A stretch of DNA of 64,000 nucleotides from JASHPR01 sp963844655 (lineage in GTDB: Bacteria; Actinomycetota; Actinomycetes; Streptosporangiales; Streptosporangiaceae), in the NCBI GenBank assembly GCA_963844655.1, contig CAWJPA010000002.1, forward strand, positions 1 to 64,000, in the 5' to 3' direction. The notes below the pieces were generated by a model. It had not been told where the DNA came from, made no database searches, and saw nothing but the letters and a program-made list of their open reading frames with translations. Shown here one piece after another: positions 42,318 through 51,554 of this stretch; the stretch's first letter is position 1; each line of letters opens with the position of its first letter. The position numbers were made by a program, and so were the translations under genes.

Positions 42318-43259
42318 ATGACGACCAGCTCCGACGCCCACGCGGCCGCGGCCCGCATCGCCGGGCGGATCCGCGTGACCCCGCTGATCGAGGCCGATGC
42401 CGGCACCTTCCCGCCCGCGGCCACGGTGTGGCTGAAGCTCGAGCATCTCCAGCACACCGGCTCGTTCAAGGCGCGCGGCGCGTTCAACCGCATCATGTCC
42501 GCGGCCGAGCAGGGCATGCTGCCCGCGGCCGGGGTGGTGGCCGCCTCCGGCGGGAACGCGGGCCTCGCCGTCGCCTACGCGGCCGCCCAGCACGACCTGC
42601 CCGCCCGGGTGTACGTGCCGGCCGCCGCCCCCGCGGTGAAGGTAGCCAGGCTGCACGGGTACGGCGCCGAGGTGGTGCAGGGCGGCGGCAGTTACGTCGA
42701 GGCGTACGAGTCGGCCGTCAAGCACGCGGCCGAGGTCGGCGCGCTGTTCTGCCACCCCTATGACCAGCCCGAGGTCTGCGCGGGCCAGGGCACGCTCGGC
42801 CTGGAGCTGCTGGAGCAGTCCGGCGGCCGGATCGACACCGTGCTGGTGGCCGTCGGCGGCGGCGGGCTGATGGCGGGGATCGCCGCGTCCACCGAGGGCC
42901 GCGCCCGCGTGGTGGGGGTGGAGCCGGCCAGCATCCCCACCATGCACGACGCCCTGGCCGCGGGCCAGCCGGTCGATGTCGCGGTCTCCGGCATCGCCGC
43001 CGACTCGCTCGGCGCCAGCCGCCTGGGCGACATCGCGTTCGCGGTGGCCACGCGCACCGGGGTCCGGTCGGTCCTGGTGGACGACGCCGACATCATCGCG
43101 GCCAGGCAGATGCTCTGGGACCGTTACCGGCTGGCCGTCGAGCACGGCGGTGCCACCGCGTTCGCCGCCCTGGCCGCCGGCGCGTATCAGCCCGGGGACG
43201 GCGAGCGCGTCGCCGTCGTGGTGTGCGGGGCCAACACCGACCCGGCCACCCTCAGCTGA
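42318..43259 (+). CDS. PLP-dependent threonine/serine dehydratase-like enzyme
   Basis: A 313-residue fold-type II PLP enzyme. PLP lysine in HTGSFKARGAFNR (about Lys 51), substrate loop ASGGNAGLA (about 75-83), phosphate cup AVGGGGLMAGIA (about 176-187), and the final NTDP segment VVCGANTDP. No C-terminal ACT domain, so it is a catabolic or racemase-like form. Reaction: probably deamination of Thr/Ser to the keto acid; racemase activity is possible. Divergent from its likely LysR regulator. Confidence 0.85.
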   Translation: MTTSSDAHAAAARIAGRIRVTPLIEADAGTFPPAATVWLKLEHLQHTGSFKARGAFNRIMSAAEQGMLPAAGVVAASGGNAGLAVAYAAAQHDLPARVYVPAAAPAVKVARLHGYGAEVVQGGGSYVEAYESAVKHAAEVGALFCHPYDQPEVCAGQGTLGLELLEQSGGRIDTVLVAVGGGGLMAGIAASTEGRARVVGVEPASIPTMHDALAAGQPVDVAVSGIAADSLGASRLGDIAFAVATRTGVRSVLVDDADIIAARQMLWDRYRLAVEHGGATAFAALAAGAYQPGDGERVAVVVCGANTDPATLS

Positions 43260-43277
43260 CCCGGGGCTGGCCGACGG

Positions 43278-43727
43278 TCAGGAGCCGGCTGTCGCACCGA
43301 GCGCGGCGGTGATCTGCTGGATCGCCTCGGCTTCGGCCGGGCTCACGTCCTGGCCGTTCTCCCGGTGCGCGGCCGCGACCTTGCTGGCGAGCGTGAGGGT
43401 GAAGCGCCGGTAGTCATCGAGTTCCTCGGCGGTTGCCTTGCCCTCGAGCAGCGACACCGCCTCGCGGAGATGCCCAAGCTCTGTGTCCCTGAGCTCATCG
43501 ACCGAGTGGTACCTGGTGTGGTCCAGCTTGGGCTTGACCGACACGATCTCGTCGAGGAGCTCGCTCTCGCCGTGCTGGCTCCGCGCCTCGGTGTAGGCCT
43601 TGGCCATCGCGATCGACTCGCGGAACATTCCCCCGTGCGCCGCGGTGACCACGATCATGCCCGCCGCCGGCGGACCCTCGAGCACCACTTTCCATTCATC
43701 AGGCGTAAAGGCGGATTTTGCCGTCAT
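43278..43727 (-). CDS. Conserved hypothetical protein (TerB-like?)
   Basis: A 149-residue helical acidic protein: TPDEWKVVLEGPPAAGMIVVTAAHGGMFRE, then SELLDEIVSVKPKLDHTRYHSVDELRD and DYRRFTLTLASKVAAAHRENG. It reminds me of the tellurite-resistance TerB-like/"AAGMIV" proteins common in bacteria, but I cannot name the family with certainty. No signal or membrane segment. GGGAGAG lies eight bases before ATG 43727. Confidence 0.7.
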   Translation of the reverse strand: MTAKSAFTPDEWKVVLEGPPAAGMIVVTAAHGGMFRESIAMAKAYTEARSQHGESELLDEIVSVKPKLDHTRYHSVDELRDTELGHLREAVSLLEGKATAEELDDYRRFTLTLASKVAAAHRENGQDVSPAEAEAIQQITAALGATAGS

Positions 43728-43861
43728 GTCACTCTCCCTTTTCTCACATATGAAGGAACTGCGCACCATGAATTAACCGCAGCCCCTAGAGCGTGATCAG
43801 CCATCGCGCGTTCCAAACTTCAAGAATCCTCCAGACCCGGGTGGCGCGCCTCGCCCGGGGC

Positions 43862-43915
43862 GGGTGAATCGCTAAGCAAAAGGTGTATTCACCCAAGTCA
43901 CCCCGGGGAGGGTGA
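43862..43915. promoter_or_regulatory. Two inverted repeats in the glucosidase promoter
   Basis: GGGTGAAT (43862-43869) pairs with ATTCACCC (43887-43894), 17 bases apart. Next, TCACCC (43898-43903) pairs with GGGTGA (43910-43915). The repeated TCACCC/GGGTGA half-site suggests one regulator binding several half-sites about 100-150 bases before the GH63 start. Confidence 0.5.
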
Positions 43916-44014
43916 TGAACCGTGGCGGCCACGGTAGCAGGCTGGGCTCGACAGCTGGATGAGACGCGACGCAGGCGCCCGGCGCTACCGGCCGGCAACG
44001 GAAGGGCGGCAACC

Positions 44015-46807
44015 ATGGCCACAGCCGAGCAGCAGCGGCTAAGCGAGGCGGACACGCGCGGTGTTGGCTGGCGGCGCTGGGGCCCCTACCTCAGCGAACG
44101 GCAGTGGGGCACGGTCCGTGAGGACTACAGCCGTGACGGCGAGGCGTGGTCATCGTTCACCCACGACGAGGCCCGCTCCCGGGCCTACCGCTGGGGCGAG
44201 GACGGGCTGGCGGGCATCAGCGACGACGGGCAGCGCCTGTGCCTGGCGCTGAGCTTGTGGAATGGACGCGACCCGATCCTGAAAGAACGGCTGTTCGGCC
44301 TCACGAATGCGGAAGGAAATCACGGCGAAGACGTCAAGGAATGCTATTTCTACCTCGACGCCACGCCCACCTCGTCATACCTGAAGATGCTGTACAAGTA
44401 CCCGCAGGCCGAATTCCCTTACGCCGACCTTATTGAGGTCAACGGAACCCGAGGGAAGGAAGATCCCGAATACGAGCTGCTCGACACCGGGATATTCGAT
44501 GAGAGCCGTTATTTCGACGTCGTCGTCGAGTACGCGAAGGCCGCGCCTGAGGACCTGCTCATGCAGGTCACCGTGCACAACCGCGGGCCTGACGACGCTG
44601 AGCTGCACGTGCTGCCCACGCTGTGGTTCCGGCACACCTGGTCGTGGGCCGGCGGCGCGGACCGGCCCTCGCTGCAGGCGGTCCCAAACCTGCGCGGCAC
44701 CAGCGCCGTGCGGGCCGAGCACAGCGAGCTGGGCAGCAGGTGGCTGTCCACCGACCAGGATGTGCCGGTCCTGGTCACGGAGAACGAGACCAACAACGAG
44801 CGGGTGTTCGGGTCCGCGAACGAGACGCCGTACGTCAAGGACGGCATCCACCGGGCCGTGGTCCACGGCGACGCCGAAGCCGTCAACCCGGCCGGGTCCG
44901 GGACCAAGGCCGCCCTGTACCACAGCGTGCTGGTCCGGGCCGGGGGCAGCGCCACGCTGAGACTGCGGCTGACCGACGCCGAGCCGCCCCGGGCGGCCGC
45001 AGGGAAGGGCCGGGCGGACTCCGCCGACGGCCCGTTTGGCGACTTCGACGAGCTGATGAGCACCCGGCGCGGCGAGGCCGGCGAGTTCTGGGCTGACCTG
45101 CTGGGCAGCGATCTCACCGACGACCAGCGCCTGGTGATCCGCCAGGCACTGGCGGGCATGCTCTGGTCCAAGCAGTACTACGGGCTGGACGTGGAGCGCT
45201 GGCTGGCCGAGCACGGCGCCGACCCCCTGGACGCGGGCCCCCAGCTGCGCAACCACGAATGGCGGCACCTCGTCGCCGGGGACATCATCTCCATGCCCGA
45301 CAAGTGGGAGTACCCGTGGTTCGCGGCCTGGGATCTGGCCTTCCATGCCATTGCGCTCGCCGTGGTCGACATGGCCTTCGCCAAACAGCAGCTCAGCCTC
45401 CTGCTGGACCGCCGTTACCTGCACCCCAACGGCCAGCTGTCCGCATATGAATGGAATTTCAGCGACGTCAACCCGCCGGTGCACGCCTGGGCCACGCTGT
45501 TTATCTACCAGCTCGAGGAAACCCTGACCGGCCAGGCGGACCGGGCCTTCCTGGAGAACTCCTTCCAGGAGCTGATGAAGAACTTCGGCTGGTGGCTCAA
45601 CCGCAAGGATGCGGACGACAGGAACATCTTCCAGGGCGGGTTCCTCGGCCTGGACAACATCGGCGTGTTCGACCGCAGCGCGCCGCTGCCAGGCGGCGGC
45701 AGGATCGACCAGGCCGACGGCACCGCATGGATGGCGCTGTACTGCGAGAACATGATGCAGATCGCCCTCGAACTGGCCCGGGACAACCCGGTCTACGCGG
45801 GCCAGGCCCAGGCGCTGCTGGAGAACTGGGCCTGGATCGCGGCCGCGACGAATCACGTCGGCCCGGACGGGATCAGCCTGTGGGACGAGGAGGACGGCTT
45901 CTTCTACGACGTCCTGCGGCAGCCGGACGGCAGCTCCACTCCGCTGAAGGTGCGCTCGATCGTGGGGCTGATGCCGCTGGCGGCCGCGACCGTGATCGAC
46001 GCCCAGGTGCGCACCGAGTTCCCCGGGCTGGTCCAGGATGTCGCCGATTTCCTGGCCCGGCACCCGGTGGTCACCGCCGCCCTGCCGGGCCACGGACGGC
46101 AGGCGACCGGCACCGGGCCGGTCCTGTTCGCGCTGTTTGACGAGAGCCGGCTGCGCCGGATCCTGGCGCGGATGCTGGATGAGGAGGAGTTCCTCGGGCC
46201 GCACGGCATTCGCTCGGTATCACGGTGGCACGCGCGGCACCCGTACACCATCGCGGTGAACGGCCAGGCCTACGGCGTCGGCTACCTGCCGGCGGAATCG
46301 GATACGGGCATGTTCGGCGGCAACTCCAACTGGCGGGGGCCGGTGTGGTTCCCGATCAACGTGATGCTGATCCGCGCCCTCATCAACCTCTACCTCTTCT
46401 ACGGCGACGGTTTCACGGTCGAGTGCCCGACCGGATCCGGGCGGCAGCTGAATCTGCATGACGTGGCACGCGAGATCAGCGACCGGCTCACCAGCACGTT
46501 CCTGACGGGCGCCGATGGCCGCCGCCCGGTGCACGGCGGGCAGCCGATCCTGCAGGGAGACCCGCACTGGCGCGATCTGCTGCTGTTCTACGAGTACTTC
46601 CACGGTGACAACGGGGCCGGGATCGGTGCGAGTCACCAGACCGGGTGGACCGGGACCGTGGCGCTGCTGCCGCTGCTCTTCCGGGGCGACACCATCGAGC
46701 GGATGGCCAGAAGGCGCGGATCGCGGCCGGCGGCCAAGCAGAAGCCCGCGGCCACGGGCCGGCGGCCCGCCGCAGGCCGCCGGACGACGGCCACGGCCAC
46801 GCCATGA
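44015..46807 (+). CDS. GH63-like glucosidase (MGH1-type, (alpha/alpha)6 barrel)
   Basis: A 930-residue glycosidase. The N-terminal part (about 1-330) is a beta-sandwich (KERLFGLTNAEGNHGEDVKE, VVVEYAKAAPEDLLMQVTVHNR). The barrel (about 360-880) has WFAAWDLAFHAIAL, YEWNFSDVNPPVHAW, NDxGVFDRSAP-like GLDNIGVFDRS, WIAAATNHVGPDG and GGNSNWRGPVWFP. The C-terminal tail is Lys/Arg/Ala-rich (about 895-930). This fits bacterial GH63 glucosylglycerate/glucosyl-disaccharide hydrolases. ATG 44015 has GGAAGGG upstream. ATGA overlap with the GH13 gene shows an operon; together they point to handling of glucosylated compatible solutes or trehalose/glycogen oligosaccharides. Confidence 0.82.
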   Translation: MATAEQQRLSEADTRGVGWRRWGPYLSERQWGTVREDYSRDGEAWSSFTHDEARSRAYRWGEDGLAGISDDGQRLCLALSLWNGRDPILKERLFGLTNAEGNHGEDVKECYFYLDATPTSSYLKMLYKYPQAEFPYADLIEVNGTRGKEDPEYELLDTGIFDESRYFDVVVEYAKAAPEDLLMQVTVHNRGPDDAELHVLPTLWFRHTWSWAGGADRPSLQAVPNLRGTSAVRAEHSELGSRWLSTDQDVPVLVTENETNNERVFGSANETPYVKDGIHRAVVHGDAEAVNPAGSGTKAALYHSVLVRAGGSATLRLRLTDAEPPRAAAGKGRADSADGPFGDFDELMSTRRGEAGEFWADLLGSDLTDDQRLVIRQALAGMLWSKQYYGLDVERWLAEHGADPLDAGPQLRNHEWRHLVAGDIISMPDKWEYPWFAAWDLAFHAIALAVVDMAFAKQQLSLLLDRRYLHPNGQLSAYEWNFSDVNPPVHAWATLFIYQLEETLTGQADRAFLENSFQELMKNFGWWLNRKDADDRNIFQGGFLGLDNIGVFDRSAPLPGGGRIDQADGTAWMALYCENMMQIALELARDNPVYAGQAQALLENWAWIAAATNHVGPDGISLWDEEDGFFYDVLRQPDGSSTPLKVRSIVGLMPLAAATVIDAQVRTEFPGLVQDVADFLARHPVVTAALPGHGRQATGTGPVLFALFDESRLRRILARMLDEEEFLGPHGIRSVSRWHARHPYTIAVNGQAYGVGYLPAESDTGMFGGNSNWRGPVWFPINVMLIRALINLYLFYGDGFTVECPTGSGRQLNLHDVAREISDRLTSTFLTGADGRRPVHGGQPILQGDPHWRDLLLFYEYFHGDNGAGIGASHQTGWTGTVALLPLLFRGDTIERMARRRGSRPAAKQKPAATGRRPAAGRRTTATATP

Positions 46808-48282
46808 CCGGTTGGCCGGCTCAGCCGGTTATCTACGAGATCAACACCGCGGTGTGGCTGACCGGGCTGTCCCGGGCCGCGGGGCGCCGTCTGACCCTGG
46901 CCGACGTGTCCGACTCCGACTGGGACGCGGCGACCCCGGACCACGTGGATGCCGTCTGGCTGATGGGTGTCTGGGAACGGAGCCCGGCCGGGCTAGCCTT
47001 GGCGAACGCGAACGCCGGGCTGCTGGCGTCGTTCCGGGAGGCCCTGCCCGACCTGGAGCCCGCCGACGTCATAGGGTCGCCGTACTGCGTGCGGCGCTAC
47101 GTCGCCGACGCGGCCTTCGGCGGGCCGGACGGGCTCGCCACGGCCCGGGCCGCCCTGGCCGCCCGCGGTGTCAAGCTGCTCCTGGATTACGTGCCCAACC
47201 ATGTCGCCCCCGACCACCCGTGGGCGACAGCCAGCCCGGAGCTCTTCGTGCGCGGCGACGAACGCGACCTGCGGGATGACCCAGCGGGCTGGATGGAGGC
47301 CGGCGGGCAGGTGCTGGCCCATGGCCGGGACCCGTATTTTCCGCCGTGGCCCGATGTCGTGCAGCTCGACGCGTTCTCGCCAGCGTTGCGTGCCGCGACA
47401 GCCGACACGCTGGCGGGCATCGCCGGCCAGTGCGACGGAATCCGCTGCGACATGGCCATGCTGATGACCAACCAGGTCTTCGCCAAGACCTGGGGCGGCC
47501 GGACCGGGCCCGAGCCCACCCAGGAGTTCTGGCCCGAGGTGATCGGCGAGCTGCGCGCGCGCCATCCGGAGACCGTACTGGTGGCCGAGGCCTACTGGGA
47601 CATGGAGTGGGTGCTCCAGCGGCAGGGTTTCAACTTCTGCTACGACAAGCGCCTCTACGACCGGATCATCGGCGGGGATGCGTCCGCCGTGCGCGACCAC
47701 CTGCACGCCGATCTGAGCTACCAGTCCCGGCTGCTGCGCTTCCTGGAGAATCATGATGAGCCCCGCATCGCCAGCCGGCTGGCCGGGGCGCCTGAGCGGG
47801 CCGCGGCCGTGTCCGTGGCCACACTGCCCGGGGCGATCCTGTGGCACGAGGGGCAGTTCGAGGGCCGCCGTGTGCGGCCGCCGGTCTTCCTCGCCCGCCG
47901 TCCTGACGAGCCGCCCGACACCGAGCTCACTGACTGGTACCGGTGCATGCTGGCCGCCGTGGGCGACCACCAGGTACGGGCGGGTACGTGGCGACTGCAC
48001 GAGGTGGGCGGGTGGCCGGACAACCAGTCCTGCCGCAACCTGGTCGCCTGGTCCTGGGCCGGGGATCGTGGCGATGGCCGGCATGTGGTGGTGGTCAACC
48101 TCTCCGGGCAGCCGGCCCAGGGGCAGATCCCGCTGGACTGGCCGGACCTGCCCGGCCGGAACTGGTGGCTCACCGACATCTTCGGAAAGCAGGTATTCGA
48201 GCGGGACGGCGATGAGCTGGCCACCACGGGGCTGTTCGTCGACCTGGAATCCTGGCAGTTCTACGTGCTCGCCCTGCGGTAA
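46804..48282 (+). CDS. GH13 alpha-amylase-family enzyme
   Basis: A 492-residue TIM-barrel glycosidase. Conserved GH13 regions: LLLDYVPNHVAPDHP (region I, about 124-138), DGIRCDMAMLM with nucleophile Asp about 219, VLVAEAYWDMEWVL with acid Glu about 260, and RFLENHDEPRI with Asp about 320. C-terminal beta domain about 410-492. No signal peptide. It starts on the ATGA that ends the GH63 gene, so the two are made in step. Substrate unknown; the WDMEW after the Glu resembles enzymes acting on short alpha-glucosides. Confidence 0.87.
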   Translation: MTGWPAQPVIYEINTAVWLTGLSRAAGRRLTLADVSDSDWDAATPDHVDAVWLMGVWERSPAGLALANANAGLLASFREALPDLEPADVIGSPYCVRRYVADAAFGGPDGLATARAALAARGVKLLLDYVPNHVAPDHPWATASPELFVRGDERDLRDDPAGWMEAGGQVLAHGRDPYFPPWPDVVQLDAFSPALRAATADTLAGIAGQCDGIRCDMAMLMTNQVFAKTWGGRTGPEPTQEFWPEVIGELRARHPETVLVAEAYWDMEWVLQRQGFNFCYDKRLYDRIIGGDASAVRDHLHADLSYQSRLLRFLENHDEPRIASRLAGAPERAAAVSVATLPGAILWHEGQFEGRRVRPPVFLARRPDEPPDTELTDWYRCMLAAVGDHQVRAGTWRLHEVGGWPDNQSCRNLVAWSWAGDRGDGRHVVVVNLSGQPAQGQIPLDWPDLPGRNWWLTDIFGKQVFERDGDELATTGLFVDLESWQFYVLALR

Positions 48283-48283
48283 A

Positions 48284-49831
48284 TCACCCGCCGCGGGGTG
48301 AAACTGCGCCCCGGACCGTGACGCTGAAGATCTCTGCTTCGTAGGTGCCCGCGGACCCGGCGGTCTGCGGCGGGAGCCGGGTGAACCAGATCAGCACATA
48401 CCGCCCCGTGAGTGCGCTGTGCACGCCGAACGTGACGGTGCCGCCGACGCCGGCCTTGCTGCTAACCGTGGTGAACATGCGGAGTGCCGCCGGCGAGCGG
48501 ATATCGCTGTTGCCCACCTTGATGTCCACGTCGGCACCGGGGACGGCGCCGAAGGAGACGGTGAGGGAGGACAGCTTGACCGGCCGGCCCATGTCCAGGA
48601 TCAGGCCGGTCCCGTTCTTCAGGCCGCCGAAGCGCGGATTGCTCAGGTAGTACTGCGTATGCCAGGCGGTGGCCGGGTCATGGTCGATCGTGTACTGGGC
48701 CTGACCGGTGTTCTCGTTCCCCGGGTCGTCCGCCACGCTGCTGAGCGGGTCGAACCCTGCGGCGCTGAGCGGCTTCAGCACGCGCACCTGGACCGCCGAG
48801 GGCACGGGGCGGTGGTGTGGTGTGCCGCCGCTCCGCGAGGTCTCGCCCTCGTGGCGGACCGACCACACGCCGGCTCCTATCGCCAGCCCGGCCACGACCA
48901 CCGCGATGCTGGCCATCACCCGCGCGGCTGCGGACCGCCGGCCCGGGACCGCATGACGGGAGCCCCGCGGCGGACCCGACGCGGGCCGCCGGGGCGGCAC
49001 CGCAGGCCCCGGGACCTGGCGCTTCGGCCACGTGGTGAAATCCCCGTGGCCGTTGACGGAGGGCGGCGGGCCGGCCCAGGGCATGACCCGGTTGAGTTCT
49101 GTAGCCAGCATGGCCGGCGTGGACACCGGATGGCTGTCTCCCGGGCCGCGCTGGAACAGGGCCTGGCAGGCGACGGCGTCGATCCCGGCAGGCACGCCCG
49201 CCCGGACCTGCCGGGGGCGGCGCAGGTGCCCGTTTATTTCCGGGGCGGGCCGCAGGGATGGCCATCCCCCGCCCGGCCAGCTGGCCGTGAGCGCGGCATA
49301 GAGGAGCCTGCCCAGGCCCTGAGTGTCGACCAGGGCCTGATCGTCGGCGGTCACCCCGGCCAGCACCGCGTCGAGGCCCAGACCGACGATCTTCACCCCG
49401 CCGTCGGCCGTCCAGCGCAGCGAGCGGGGCGTGAGGCACAGGTGCGTCACGCCCGCGGCGTGCGCGATGGCGAGCGCCTCGGCCCCCTGGGCGATGATCC
49501 CGGCGCCCCGGCCCGGGTCAAGCGGCCCGTCGGCGAGCAGGTCGTCCAGGGTGTCCCCGGCCACCCACTCCGTCACCACGTAGGCGCGGTCACGCCCGGC
49601 GTCCACATCGAACACCTGTGCCAGCCGGGCATCGGTGAGCCTGCCCGCCTGCCGTGCGGCCGTCAACGCCTCGGCGATACGCGGGAAACCGGGAGCAAGG
49701 GCGGAGACGGTCACCGGGCGCGCGAGTGCCTCGTCGATGGCCTTCCAGGCTGACCATCCCCGGCCGGCACCTACCCGATCCTCCAGCCGGTACCTCCCGC
49801 CGAGCCGAAAACCCGGTCCCGCGGTGCTCAT
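48284..49831 (-). CDS. Membrane-anchored pseudokinase with discoidin-like extracellular domain
   Basis: A 515-residue protein. Residues about 8-260 fold like a Ser/Thr kinase (GGRYRLEDRVGAGRGWSAWK), but key residues are lost: the VAxK lysine strand is PVTVSALAP, the HRDLKPxN loop is HLCLTPRSL, and DFG is VGLGL. A Pro-rich linker leads to one membrane helix (about 308-328, MASIAVVVAGLAIGAGVW) and an outside domain (about 350-510) with the discoidin/F5-F8 pattern NENTGQAQYTIDHDPATAWHT. It resembles the pseudokinase part of mycobacterial MurJ and its extracytoplasmic partner, as a separate protein. Convergent with the GH13 gene, one base between stops. Confidence 0.75.
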   Translation of the reverse strand: MSTAGPGFRLGGRYRLEDRVGAGRGWSAWKAIDEALARPVTVSALAPGFPRIAEALTAARQAGRLTDARLAQVFDVDAGRDRAYVVTEWVAGDTLDDLLADGPLDPGRGAGIIAQGAEALAIAHAAGVTHLCLTPRSLRWTADGGVKIVGLGLDAVLAGVTADDQALVDTQGLGRLLYAALTASWPGGGWPSLRPAPEINGHLRRPRQVRAGVPAGIDAVACQALFQRGPGDSHPVSTPAMLATELNRVMPWAGPPPSVNGHGDFTTWPKRQVPGPAVPPRRPASGPPRGSRHAVPGRRSAAARVMASIAVVVAGLAIGAGVWSVRHEGETSRSGGTPHHRPVPSAVQVRVLKPLSAAGFDPLSSVADDPGNENTGQAQYTIDHDPATAWHTQYYLSNPRFGGLKNGTGLILDMGRPVKLSSLTVSFGAVPGADVDIKVGNSDIRSPAALRMFTTVSSKAGVGGTVTFGVHSALTGRYVLIWFTRLPPQTAGSAGTYEAEIFSVTVRGAVSPRGG

Positions 49832-50060
49832 TCCCCGGTCCTCCCGCCCTAGGACTCGGTATCAGCCTGCTACCTTCGCACCGCACGCACATCCCCCCAC
49901 CAGGGGTGATTTTGCCCGGCCCGGAACCGTGCTAGCCGTACCGCGGATTCGGGTGTCCACCCCATCGATCACGGGCGCGCGAGCCGCGAGCATCAGGACA
50001 TGGCCCACTCGCGGTGCAGGAGCATCGCGCGGATACTAGAGATCGAAAGCGGAGATCGTC

Positions 50061-51536
50061 ATGAACGGCCCTACCCCCGTGACTGAGCAACCGATCAAGC
50101 CAGCGCCGCCGCCCGCGCCCGACAGCAGGTGGCGCGGCACGTTCACGCCTCCGCCGGACCCCGATCCCGGTCGTGCTCTGCGCATCCGGAGAAGTTTCCG
50201 GCAGACCATGCTGCAGCTCACGCAGTCTGCGTTCACCCGGGATACCCGGCTGCAGGTCGAGTACGCGGTCCTCGGACTGCTGCTCGCGATTCCGGGCTTT
50301 GCGTTCATCCTGATCGCCTTCACCGTCAGCCTGGGGCTATCCCTAAGCCTCGCTGGCATGCTGATCGGGCTGCCGCTGCTGGTGGCGTCCTTGCTGGGTG
50401 CCCGGCGGCTCGGCGCGGTCCACCGCCACCTGGCCGGCCGGCTGCTGGGGCTCCGGGTCGAGCCGCCATCACCACTGCGTCCGCTGCCGGGCGCCTTCGG
50501 CCGGGCCCGGGCCGTCCTGACCGATCCCGTCGGCTGGCGAGCCTGTGGCTACCTGCTGCTCAAGCTACTGCTCGCGGTGATCAGTGGGATCATCGTGGTC
50601 TACCTGCTGATGTGGGGGCTCCCCTATCTGACCTTCCCGATCTGGTGGGAGATCCTGCACGTCAACGGCGTGGTGATCCCTGTACCTGGGTGGCTGGAGT
50701 GGTGGAAGCCCGATCCCTTGCTGGTGGCGAATTCGGTGCACTCCCTGGCTGTCACCTTCGCCCTGGTTCCGGTGGGCGTGGCTGCGCTGCTGTATTGCCC
50801 GTGGTGGCTGCGGGGATGCAACTCCGTGGACGCGAAGCTGATCGTCAGGCTGCTCGGCCCGCCGCCGTCGCACCGGGTGCGTGAGCTGGAGCAGTCCCGG
50901 GCCCAGGCGGTGGACGACTCGGCCGCGCGGCTGCGCCGGATCGAGCGGGACCTGCACGACGGCGCTCAGGCCCAGATGGTGGCGGTGGCCATGAAGCTGG
51001 GCCTGGCCCGGGAGAAGCTCGGCGCTCACGAGGGAACCATTGCCCCCGGGATCACCGAGGCCGACCTGGAACGGGCTCTGCAGCTGGTCGACGCGGCCCA
51101 CCGCAGCGCCAAGGAGGCCATCACCGAGCTGCGCGACCTGGCCCGCGGCATCCACCCGCCGGTGCTGGACCACGGCCTCGGCACCGCCCTCAGCACCCTG
51201 GCCGCGCGCAGCGACGTGCCCGTCGAGCTGATCGTCGACCTGCCAGAACGCCCGTCAGCCTCGATCGAGACCATCGCCTTCTTCTGCGCGGCCGAGCTGC
51301 TCACCAACGTGGCCAAGCACAGTGGCGCCCGGCATGCCACGCTGGAGGCCGTGCACGTGCCAGGCCTCCTGCGGGTCCGGGTCACCGACGACGGCGACGG
51401 GGGTGCCCGCATAGAGCCGCGCGGCGGCCTGGCTGGGCTGGCCGAGCGGGTCCGGACCGTGGACGGCAGGCTGCTGGTCAGCAGCCCGGCGCACGGCCCC
51501 ACGGTAGTCACCGTCGAGCTGCCGTCCCACGCCTGA
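50061..51536 (+). CDS. Sensor histidine kinase (NarX/DesK class)
   Basis: A 491-residue membrane kinase. Pro-rich cytoplasmic start, then four hydrophobic helices (about 70-115 and 170-260) with a sensor-type intramembrane region. HisKA_3 helix RLRRIERDLHDGAQAQMVAVAMK (phospho-His about 302), HATPase ELLTNVAKHSGA, VTDDGDGGA and GGLAGLAERVRTVDG. It is followed after 18 bases by its response regulator. Confidence 0.9.
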   Translation: MNGPTPVTEQPIKPAPPPAPDSRWRGTFTPPPDPDPGRALRIRRSFRQTMLQLTQSAFTRDTRLQVEYAVLGLLLAIPGFAFILIAFTVSLGLSLSLAGMLIGLPLLVASLLGARRLGAVHRHLAGRLLGLRVEPPSPLRPLPGAFGRARAVLTDPVGWRACGYLLLKLLLAVISGIIVVYLLMWGLPYLTFPIWWEILHVNGVVIPVPGWLEWWKPDPLLVANSVHSLAVTFALVPVGVAALLYCPWWLRGCNSVDAKLIVRLLGPPPSHRVRELEQSRAQAVDDSAARLRRIERDLHDGAQAQMVAVAMKLGLAREKLGAHEGTIAPGITEADLERALQLVDAAHRSAKEAITELRDLARGIHPPVLDHGLGTALSTLAARSDVPVELIVDLPERPSASIETIAFFCAAELLTNVAKHSGARHATLEAVHVPGLLRVRVTDDGDGGARIEPRGGLAGLAERVRTVDGRLLVSSPAHGPTVVTVELPSHA

Positions 51537-51554
51537 CCGGAACCGGAGCCCCTG

